DNA from: Alphaproteobacteria bacterium
Lineage (GTDB): Bacteria > Pseudomonadota > Alphaproteobacteria > Micropepsales > Micropepsaceae
Reading direction: 5' to 3'
DNA length: 9,546 bases
NCBI GenBank assembly: GCA_019508105.1
Contig: JAEKMB010000309.1
Location: 1 to 9,546 of the forward strand
Shown here: piece after piece, positions 1 through 6,415 of the stretch
How positions within the stretch are numbered: position 1 is the first letter of the stretch
How the letters are laid out: each line of letters starts with the position of its first letter
Program-made: the position numbers and the translations under genes
The notes under the pieces: generated by a model
The model's input: only the letters and a program-made list of their open reading frames with translations
The model's database searches: none
What the model was told of the DNA's origin: nothing

Positions 1-573
1 GCCCAGCGGGGTGCGCGAGGCGGGCTTCATCACAAACGGGCAACCCACCGCCAGGGCCGGCGCGATCTTGTGCGCCGCCAGGTTCAGCGGAAAGTTGAAC
101 GGCGAGACAAAAGAACAGGGGCCGATCGGCACCCGCTTCCAGATACCCAGATAGCCCTTGGCGCGCGGGGCAATGTCCAGCGGCTGGACCTCGCCCAGGA
201 TGCGCACCGATTCTTCCGCGGCGATGCGGAAGGTGTCGATCAACCGGCTGACTTCGCCCCGGGAGTCCTTGATCGGCTTGCCGGCCTCGATGCACAGGGC
301 ATAGGCCAGTTCCTCGAAACGTTCCTGGAAGCGCTTGACGCAATGCATCAGCACATCCTGGCGCTCATAGGCTGCCATTCGCGCCATCGGCTCGGCCGCT
401 TTGACGCAAGCGGCAATGCCCGCATCGATGGCGGCAGCGTCCGCCATGGCGACGCGGGTCGCTACTTTCCCGGTATATTTGTCGGTGACTTCCAAATCCT
501 GGTTGGGGGATTTGGCTTCATTCGCCAGATAATAGGGATAGGAGTCCTTCAAGCCCTGTTTTGCGTCCGGCAT
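1..573 (-). CDS. Aldehyde dehydrogenase family protein, N-terminal 191 residues (runs off left edge)
   Basis: NAD(P)-dependent aldehyde dehydrogenase, oxidising an aldehyde to the acid in the cytoplasm; the substrate cannot be told from this part. The reading frame opens with ATG at 573-571 and stays open to base 1. Visible hallmarks are IEAGKPIKDSRGEV (residues 95-108), typical of the cofactor-domain helix, the SPFNFPLN segment (157-164) whose first Asn (160) is the oxyanion-hole residue of the family, and VMKPASRTP (181-189) with the cofactor-contacting lysine. The catalytic cysteine and the C-terminal two thirds lie outside the window. The start is supported by a GAGGAC ribosome binding site (582-577) that overlaps the stop codon of the acetolactate synthase-like gene upstream, with only 7 bases between the genes, so the two are almost certainly co-translated. 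The pairing suggests a shared pathway, perhaps handling an aldehyde linked to the thiamine-diphosphate enzyme (inference). Family sure, substrate unknown. Confidence 0.93.
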   Translation of the reverse strand, partial: MPDAKQGLKDSYPYYLANEAKSPNQDLEVTDKYTGKVATRVAMADAAAIDAGIAACVKAAEPMARMAAYERQDVLMHCVKRFQERFEELAYALCIEAGKPIKDSRGEVSRLIDTFRIAAEESVRILGEVQPLDIAPRAKGYLGIWKRVPIGPCSFVSPFNFPLNLAAHKIAPALAVGCPFVMKPASRTPLG

Positions 574-576
574 GTC

Positions 577-582
577 GTCCTC
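577..582 (-). promoter_or_regulatory. Ribosome binding site of the aldehyde dehydrogenase gene, overlapping the upstream stop codon
   Basis: GAGGAC on the minus strand, with its GAGG core 5 bases before the ATG at 573. It shares bases with the TGA (583-581) of the preceding gene, which fixes the start and points to translational coupling. Confidence 0.7.
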
Positions 583-2227
583 ACACCGCCGCGCTGAGCT
601 TGCGGATTTCCTTGTTCAGGATCCGGTCATTGTCCGAATAGTCGATCGGGCAATCCACCAGATGCACACCCGGCGTATCCAGGCAGGACTTGAGCAGTTC
701 CGGAAGCTGCTTGGCGCTGGTGACGCGGTGGCCCTTGGCGCCATAAGCCTCGGCATATTTCACGAAGTCCGGATTGCCGTAGGTCAGGCCCCAATCCTTG
801 AAGCCCATATTGGCCTGCTTCCAGCGGATCATGCCGTAGCTGTTGTCGTTGAGGATCAGCACGGTGATGTTGAGCTTCAGCCGCACCGCGGTCTCCATCT
901 CCTGGCTGTTCATCATGAAGCCGCCATCGCCGCAGATCGCCATCACTTTGCGGTCGGGATAGACCATCGCCGAGGCCATGGCCGAAGGCAGGCCGGCGCC
1001 CATGGTCGCCAGCGCATTGTCGAGCAGCACGGTGTTGGGCATATGGGCGCGGTAATTGCGCGCGAACCAGATTTTATAGACGCCATTGTCCAGGCAGATG
1101 ATGCCGTTGGACGGCATGATGGCGCGGATTTGCTCCACCGCATAAGGCGGATAAATCGGGCAGCGCTGATCGCCCGTCATGGTTCCGGTATGCGCCACTT
1201 CCGCCTCGCGGGCCTTCAGCATCTTGGCGAAGTCCCAGGCCGGCTGGGGCATGATGTGTTCCTTGATCTGCCAGATGGCGTTGGCGATGTCGCCGATCAC
1301 CTCGATCTGGGGGAAATAGACCGGGTCCACTTCCGCCGAACGGAAACTGACATGAATGACCTCGGTGCCGCCGGTCCGCATGAAGAAGGGCGGCTTTTCG
1401 ATCACATCATGGCCGACATTGATAATCACGTCGGCGGCGGCCACGGCAGCATGCACGAAATCGCCGGACGACAAGGCCGCGCAGCCGACGAATTTGGGGT
1501 TGCGTTCGTCCACCACGCCCTTGCCGAGCTGGGTGGTGACAAAGGGAATGCCGGTCTTTTCCACCAACTGGGTCAGCATGCGGCTGGTCTGGGTGCGGTT
1601 GGCGCCGGCGCCGATCACCAGCAGCGGCGACTTGGCGCGTTCGATCCGGGCCACCGCGGCGCGGATGGATTTCTCGTCGGCGGCGGGGCGGCGGATATGG
1701 GGGGCCTTCAGCGGCACCGAATCGGTTTTTTCGTCGGCCACGTCCTCCGGGAATTCGATATGGACTGCCCCGGGCTTTTCTTCCTGCGCCAGACGGAAGG
1801 CTTCGCGCACGCGGCTGGGAATATTGTCGGCGCTCGCCATCTGGTGGGTGAACTTTGTGAGCGGACGCATCATGTCCACGATGTCCAGGATCTGGAAGCG
1901 GCCCTGCTTGGAACTCTTGATGGGTTTCTGGCCGGTGATCATCATCATCGGCATGCCGCCCAGCTGGGCATAGGCGCCGGCGGTAACCAGGTTGGTGGCG
2001 CCCGGTCCCAGGGTCGCCAGGCTGACGCCGGCCTTGCCGGTGTGGCGGCCATAGGTTGCGGCCATGAAGCCGGCACCCTGTTCATGCCGCGTCAGGATCA
2101 GCTTGATCTTGGTGGAACGCGACAGGCTGTCCAGGAAGTCGAGATTTTCCTCGCCGGGCACGCCGAAGACATATTCAACGCCTTCCTCTTCCAGGCACGA
2201 AATAAACAGATCAGAAGCCTTGGTCAT
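581..2227 (-). CDS. Acetolactate synthase large-subunit-like thiamine-diphosphate enzyme (catabolic AlsS type)
   Basis: 548-residue thiamine-diphosphate (ThDP) enzyme of the acetolactate synthase family, which condenses two pyruvates to 2-acetolactate with CO2 release. Order of domains: N-terminal pyrimidine-binding domain with the activating glutamate in RHEQGAGFMA (Glu49) and the GPGATN loop (74-79); central Rossmann domain with PLLVIGAGA (201-209); C-terminal pyrophosphate domain with the Mg/ThDP signature GDGGF (433-437) ending at NDN (460-462). The central domain reads NVGHDVIE (270-277), resembling catabolic AlsS, and lacks the RFDDR-type FAD segment of anabolic IlvB/IlvI. No regulatory small subunit is adjacent, which also fits a catabolic or specialised enzyme. 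A GAGGAC ribosome binding site (2236-2231) supports ATG 2227. The gene lies 67 bases behind the glutamate dehydrogenase gene and 7 bases before the aldehyde dehydrogenase. True substrate could be another 2-oxo acid; family assignment is firm, reaction probable. Confidence 0.93.
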   Translation of the reverse strand: MTKASDLFISCLEEEGVEYVFGVPGEENLDFLDSLSRSTKIKLILTRHEQGAGFMAATYGRHTGKAGVSLATLGPGATNLVTAGAYAQLGGMPMMMITGQKPIKSSKQGRFQILDIVDMMRPLTKFTHQMASADNIPSRVREAFRLAQEEKPGAVHIEFPEDVADEKTDSVPLKAPHIRRPAADEKSIRAAVARIERAKSPLLVIGAGANRTQTSRMLTQLVEKTGIPFVTTQLGKGVVDERNPKFVGCAALSSGDFVHAAVAAADVIINVGHDVIEKPPFFMRTGGTEVIHVSFRSAEVDPVYFPQIEVIGDIANAIWQIKEHIMPQPAWDFAKMLKAREAEVAHTGTMTGDQRCPIYPPYAVEQIRAIMPSNGIICLDNGVYKIWFARNYRAHMPNTVLLDNALATMGAGLPSAMASAMVYPDRKVMAICGDGGFMMNSQEMETAVRLKLNITVLILNDNSYGMIRWKQANMGFKDWGLTYGNPDFVKYAEAYGAKGHRVTSAKQLPELLKSCLDTPGVHLVDCPIDYSDNDRILNKEIRKLSAAV

Positions 2228-2249
2228 TGGGTCCTCGTTGGGAAGCGTT

Positions 2250-2285
2250 GGAAGAAAAGCGGCAGGCCGGTCGCCCGGCCTGCCG
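2250..2285 (-). terminator. Intrinsic terminator or attenuator hairpin downstream of the glutamate dehydrogenase gene
   Basis: A perfect 11-base inverted repeat (2260-2270 and 2275-2285) with a 4-base loop lies 9 bases past the stop of the glutamate dehydrogenase gene. Read on the minus strand the GC-rich stem is followed by CTTTTCTTCC, a T-rich tract, as in Rho-independent terminators. Only about 22 bases separate the tract from the next ATG (2227), and those hold the ribosome binding site. The acetolactate synthase gene therefore needs either read-through or a promoter inside the glutamate dehydrogenase gene. Confidence 0.75.
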
Positions 2286-2294
2286 TATCAATCG

Positions 2295-3467
2295 TCAGAC
2301 GACGCCATAGGCCAGCATAGCATCGGCGACTTTCTTGAAGCCGGCGATGTTGGCGCCGCGGACATAATCAACATGGCCGTCCTTTTCCTTGCCATATTCC
2401 AGGCAGCGTGAATGGATGCCCTGCATGATGTCCTTCAAGAGCTGCTGGAGTTCTTCTGCCTTCCAGGAGCGGCGGCCCGAATTCTGGGCCATTTCCAGGC
2501 CCGACACAGCAACGCCGCCGGCATTGGCAGCCTTGCCCGGTGCATAGAGGATGCGGGACTTCTTGAAGGCGGCGATGCCGGCCAGGTCGGTCGGCATGTT
2601 GGCGCCTTCCGACACCGCGATGCAGCCATTCTTGACCAGGGTTTCGGCGTCGGCGCCGTTCAGCTCGTTCTGGGTGGCGCAAGGCAGGGCGACATCGCAC
2701 TTGACGCCCCAGGGCCGCGCCCCGCCGCCGGTGAAGCTGGCGCCCTTGAACTCCTTGACATATTCGGACATGCGGCCGCGGCGCTTGGTCTTCAGTACCT
2801 TCACCCAGTCGATCTTTTCCTGGGTGATGCCATCCGGGTCATGGATGAAGCCTTCGGAGTCCGACAAGGTCAGCACCTTGCCGCCCAGCTGCACGATCTT
2901 CTCGGCGGCGTGGGTAGCGACGTTGCCGGAGCCGGAGATGACCGCGGTCTTGCCCGCCACGCTGTTCTTATTGGCTTCCAGCATGTTTTGCAGGAAGTAG
3001 ACCGCGCCATAACCGGTGGCTTCGGTGCGGATCAGGCTGCCGCCATATTCCAGGCCCTTGCCGGTGAGCACGCCGGTAAACTCGTTGGTGATGCGCTTGT
3101 ACTGGCCGAACATGTAGCCGATCTCGCGCCCGCCCACACCGATATCGCGCACGCTTTCGGTGACGGAGGGGTGGAAGCGGATGCCGCCCTTGTACGGCCC
3201 GATTGAATTGTTGTTCTGCACCCGCCAGCCGCGCTGCACGCGGATATTGTTCTTGTCGTCTTCCCAGCAGACGCGGAACGAGATCACCCGGTCGGGTTCG
3301 GCGATGCGGCGCAGGATCTGGTACTCATGATAGACCGGCTTGCCCTGGATGAAATCGAAGATGTCGTGCGCGGCTTCGTGCACCGCCTGGACAAATTCCG
3401 GCTGCCCGGGATTGCGGCGCTCGACGCCCTTGATAAAGCCGTCCAGGTCAACATGTTCTTTGGACAT
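2295..3467 (-). CDS. gdhA: Glutamate dehydrogenase (NADP type) with an internal in-frame deletion; probably inactive
   Basis: Homologue of hexameric glutamate dehydrogenase, which interconverts 2-oxoglutarate plus ammonia and glutamate. The 390 residues match the family along both ends: GPYKGGIRFHPS (90-101, first substrate lysine), DIGVGGREIGYM (108-119, with the catalytic Asp), GKGLEYGGSLIRTEATGYG (136-154), the dinucleotide fold SGSGNVA (178-184), LPCATQNEL (261-269), and APGKAANAGGVAVSGLEMAQN (309-329). Between Val106 and Asp108 only one Arg remains. In normal proteins (about 447 residues) some 60 residues lie here, including PMGGGKGG with the catalytic lysine and the preceding substrate-binding lysine. 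The frame is intact and no other frame holds the missing part. I chose ATG 3467 because GAGGAAAG precedes it and the N terminus then aligns with E. coli GdhA. An ATG at 3503 overlaps the STAND stop and is the alternative. It could be a decayed gene, a repurposed nucleotide-binding protein or an assembly collapse. Confidence 0.9.
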   Translation of the reverse strand: MSKEHVDLDGFIKGVERRNPGQPEFVQAVHEAAHDIFDFIQGKPVYHEYQILRRIAEPDRVISFRVCWEDDKNNIRVQRGWRVQNNNSIGPYKGGIRFHPSVTESVRDIGVGGREIGYMFGQYKRITNEFTGVLTGKGLEYGGSLIRTEATGYGAVYFLQNMLEANKNSVAGKTAVISGSGNVATHAAEKIVQLGGKVLTLSDSEGFIHDPDGITQEKIDWVKVLKTKRRGRMSEYVKEFKGASFTGGGARPWGVKCDVALPCATQNELNGADAETLVKNGCIAVSEGANMPTDLAGIAAFKKSRILYAPGKAANAGGVAVSGLEMAQNSGRRSWKAEELQQLLKDIMQGIHSRCLEYGKEKDGHVDYVRGANIAGFKKVADAMLAYGVV

Positions 3468-3471
3468 CAGT

Positions 3472-3479
3472 CTTTCCTC
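3472..3479 (-). promoter_or_regulatory. Ribosome binding site deciding the glutamate dehydrogenase start
   Basis: GAGGAAAG on the minus strand, with the GAGGA core 7 bases before ATG 3467. It favours this start over the in-frame ATG at 3503, which overlaps the upstream stop codon but would add 12 residues absent from E. coli GdhA. Confidence 0.7.
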
Positions 3480-3499
3480 GCTGGTTGTGTGGTTGAACT

Positions 3500-6415
3500 T
3501 CATATTGGCTTGGCGGCCAGGACGCGCCGCTTTTCACCTTCGGCACGCTGACGGTTGGCGCGGGCCAGGGCCTGTGCGGCCAGCTGCTGCTCCTGCGCCA
3601 TCAGGGCCTTGTCGCCTTCCAACGCGGCGGCGCGGGCCATGCCGTCGCGTGCCAGGTAGGTATCGTCCCATTCCCGCGCATTGTCGGGATCGCGCGCGGT
3701 CAGTTGACTGGCAGCCGAGAGCGCTGCCTGAAACGCCGCCCTGGCCTGGGATGGATTCTTCCGCTTCAGGGCAAGCTCGCCGCGCGTCAGGTGAAGCTGG
3801 TCGTCGGAATGAAGCGCGAAGGCGTTCTGCTTGTCGCCGGGTTTCAGTTCGGTTTCGTAATAATCGTCCGCCATGTCCAACTGGGCGGCGGCGGCGTCCA
3901 GCTGGCCGGCACCCATCAGCGCCTTGGCATAGCCCACGCGACCGGTCGCCAGCACAAGATTGGAAAACATCTGGTCGCCCGTGTTGCAGTTCTTCTGCAG
4001 ATTCATCATTTCGACATAGCGGGCATAGTCGGTCACCGCCTGGGCGTAGCGGCCCTGTTCAATCTCCATCAGGCCGTTATGGATCCATTTTTCCGACAAG
4101 TTGGTGCCGATGTTGCTGAGATCGCCGCAGCCGGCGCGGCTGGCCTTTATGCCTGTCACGCCCTTGAAGACTTCGCTATAGGCGGCGTTATCGGCCACGG
4201 CGTTGCGCAGATCCGAGTCCGCGCGGGTCACGATATGGGCGGAGGTATCCACCTCCACGCGTATCCGCAAGGAGCGCGCCAGCAAGGCCTTGGCTTCCGC
4301 GACCACGGCAAAATCCGTCTCGCCCGCCTTGTCGCCGGCAATGATGCGGCGCGCCAGTTCGATGCATTTGTTGTAATCATCCCGTGCCCGGTCGAACAGG
4401 TCGTCATAGCGTTCTGCCGTACCGCGATGGAAATGAAATTCCGCCAGGATCAGCAGCTTGCTGGGATCGGCGTCCGGAATGGACGCCAGCTGCGGCTCGA
4501 TCTCGTCCAACTCGCGGACGGAGCGCGATGGCAGGCCCGGCATCAGGTAAAGATCAGCTTTGATGATCTTCAAGGTTCTGTCCAGGCTGGTGCTGACATT
4601 GTGTTTACCGGAGTGCGTGCCCGCCCAGCGCCTGTATTGTTTTTCGAAATCCTGGGTGGACTGTACAAGACCGGACACGGCGTTCTGGGAATGCGGGATC
4701 AGGCGGAAATTCTCGAAGGCGCTGTAGAGCACCCGCGTCATCTGACTCACCATCATCTGGCCCTGCTGGGTCGAAACCGCTTCCAGTTCGGCCGCCCGTT
4801 GCCATTGCCGGACCGCTTCCACCGCCAGGCCCAGGATCAGCACCAGGGCGCCGGCTGCGGCGACACGGAAGAAACGGTCGAATTTCTTCTGGCGCGCGGC
4901 GCGGGCATTTTCCTCGGCCAAGGCCGCCACGCTGTCGGACAGGAGCCGCTGGATGCGGGCGAAATTGCCGCCATAACGGTCGGCCCAGGCCTCGGTGCGC
5001 GGCCGTTCGTTCCACCATGCCATCCATTCTTCGACCTGGGCGACCGGCAGGGTGACGCGCCCCTGTCCGCGGCGCCCCTCTACCAGCGCCAGAAGGGCGC
5101 GGTACTTCCGCCCGTCGCGGTCTTCCTCGACCAGCCATCCGTCTTGCTGGGCACTGTCCAGCCCGGCACCCGCGCGGGCGCCGATGCGCGGCCAGCGCCT
5201 GAGCAGCGCTTCATGGCCGACATCGACCGGTATATTGTCCTCGAGCCGGGGTACCGCCGATGGCGGCGGCACCAGGAAGGAGCAGTCATCGGCACGGAAA
5301 CGGTCGCAGACCTGGCGCAGGTCCGTATCGTTTATGCCGGTTTCCGCGCGCAGGCTGTGGAAGGGCAGGGCGCGCCGGATCACCCGTCCGTCATTATCGA
5401 TTTCCGCAATGGCGCGGAACATCTGCTCCACCGCCAGCGCCCGGGCTTCAAGGCCGGCAAAAATTTCCTCCGCATGCTGGGACAGCGCGCCCTGGGCGCG
5501 GCCGATCCCGTCGTAATGCGCCGTCGTCAGATGCGGCCTTTGGTTTTTTGCATCGGCGCGGGCGGCTTCCCAAAGGCGCATCAGGCAATGCTGCAGCACC
5601 GGCAACTGGTCGAGTTCGTCGCTGACATCGTTGAGCAGCTGTTCCACCAGCAGGGGATCGATGGTGGCGCCGGCCTTGGCCACCGGCGCAGTGATGATCT
5701 GTTCGCGCTGGTCGCGGGTGGTGGAGGGCACCAGGAACTGGGTGGCGCTGACCGCCTCGGGCAGGCCATAGAACTGAGCGCAGTCGCCGATGAAGTCGGA
5801 CCGCATGGTAATCAGAACATGGACTGCCACGGCGCGTTCGCGGGTGGCCTCCAGCAGGGTCTGGACGAAATGCACGGCTTCCTCGCGCCATTTGGCATTG
5901 TCCAGGGCATCGGCGCCGGCATGGGCGAAGCGGAACAATTCCTCGAACTGGTCCACCACCAGCATAACGGTTTGGCCTTCCAGCGCCTTGATCTCGGACA
6001 GCACCTTGCCCAGGCCGAAGGAGGACCGGCGCAGGGCGCTGGCGATGCGGCCCTTGCGCACTTCCGTCATAGCATCCGCATCAGGGCCTTGCTCATGGGC
6101 GAGCTTGGCGACTTCATGCGCCAGATTGTCCAAGGGCGCGTCGCCCGGGCGCATTTCAATCCAGTGCCACTGCCGCCCGCCATGGCCGGCGCTTTCCTGC
6201 TCCAGGATGGGCAAAAGCCCGGCGCGCACCAGCGAGGATTTGCCGCTGCCCGAAGACCCTACCACCGCGATAAAGCGGCCGCGATCGAGCAGGCGGAACA
6301 GCGAATAGACCTGGTCCTCGCGGCCGAAGAAATAGGCGTGGTCGGAAAAGCCGTAGGGCCTCAAGCCCACGAACGGCCTTTCGGCGGAAAGGCCGGGCTG
6401 CTTTTCCTGGATCAT
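3500..6415 (-). CDS. Membrane-anchored STAND-type P-loop NTPase (nSTAND1-like) with TPR-like C-terminal half
   Basis: 971-residue signal-transduction NTPase. The N terminus PFVGLRPYGFSD...FFGRE (14-32) is the usual lead-in of nSTAND1 proteins. Then come Walker A GSSGSGKS (53-60), Walker B with its acidic tail VVDQFEELF (153-161), a sensor-like arginine strand LITMRSDF (201-208), LPVLQHCLMRLWE (271-283), and the winged-helix motif VDVGHEALLRRWPR (397-410). A charged, probably coiled stretch (495-515) leads into one hydrophobic helix (about 516-535), expected to span the membrane. The remaining 430 residues are helical. Around 650-700 and 775-955 the alternation of Ala, Tyr and Leu (for example GLMEIEQGRYAQAVTDYARY at 781-800) looks TPR-like, in place of the WD40 repeats common in this family. 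The start overlaps the TIR gene's stop by ATGA and has no strong ribosome binding site, implying coupled translation. Expected role: ATP-dependent switch that senses a ligand through the repeats and activates the partner TIR protein (inference). Confidence 0.88.
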   Translation of the reverse strand: MIQEKQPGLSAERPFVGLRPYGFSDHAYFFGREDQVYSLFRLLDRGRFIAVVGSSGSGKSSLVRAGLLPILEQESAGHGGRQWHWIEMRPGDAPLDNLAHEVAKLAHEQGPDADAMTEVRKGRIASALRRSSFGLGKVLSEIKALEGQTVMLVVDQFEELFRFAHAGADALDNAKWREEAVHFVQTLLEATRERAVAVHVLITMRSDFIGDCAQFYGLPEAVSATQFLVPSTTRDQREQIITAPVAKAGATIDPLLVEQLLNDVSDELDQLPVLQHCLMRLWEAARADAKNQRPHLTTAHYDGIGRAQGALSQHAEEIFAGLEARALAVEQMFRAIAEIDNDGRVIRRALPFHSLRAETGINDTDLRQVCDRFRADDCSFLVPPPSAVPRLEDNIPVDVGHEALLRRWPRIGARAGAGLDSAQQDGWLVEEDRDGRKYRALLALVEGRRGQGRVTLPVAQVEEWMAWWNERPRTEAWADRYGGNFARIQRLLSDSVAALAEENARAARQKKFDRFFRVAAAGALVLILGLAVEAVRQWQRAAELEAVSTQQGQMMVSQMTRVLYSAFENFRLIPHSQNAVSGLVQSTQDFEKQYRRWAGTHSGKHNVSTSLDRTLKIIKADLYLMPGLPSRSVRELDEIEPQLASIPDADPSKLLILAEFHFHRGTAERYDDLFDRARDDYNKCIELARRIIAGDKAGETDFAVVAEAKALLARSLRIRVEVDTSAHIVTRADSDLRNAVADNAAYSEVFKGVTGIKASRAGCGDLSNIGTNLSEKWIHNGLMEIEQGRYAQAVTDYARYVEMMNLQKNCNTGDQMFSNLVLATGRVGYAKALMGAGQLDAAAAQLDMADDYYETELKPGDKQNAFALHSDDQLHLTRGELALKRKNPSQARAAFQAALSAASQLTARDPDNAREWDDTYLARDGMARAAALEGDKALMAQEQQLAAQALARANRQRAEGEKRRVLAAKPI

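Noticed and set aside
572..2320. Open frame of 582 codons on the plus strand over the acetolactate synthase-like gene
   Set aside because: Antisense shadow with a His/Gly-rich product; the minus strand has complete thiamine-diphosphate enzyme motifs.
3100..3200. Frameshift as the cause of the missing glutamate dehydrogenase segment
   Set aside because: The flanking blocks are in the same frame and adjacent, so no other frame can hold the missing residues; it is a deletion, real or artefactual.
2412..3206. Open frame of 264 codons on the plus strand over the glutamate dehydrogenase gene
   Set aside because: Antisense shadow; the minus strand matches glutamate dehydrogenase at many conserved blocks.
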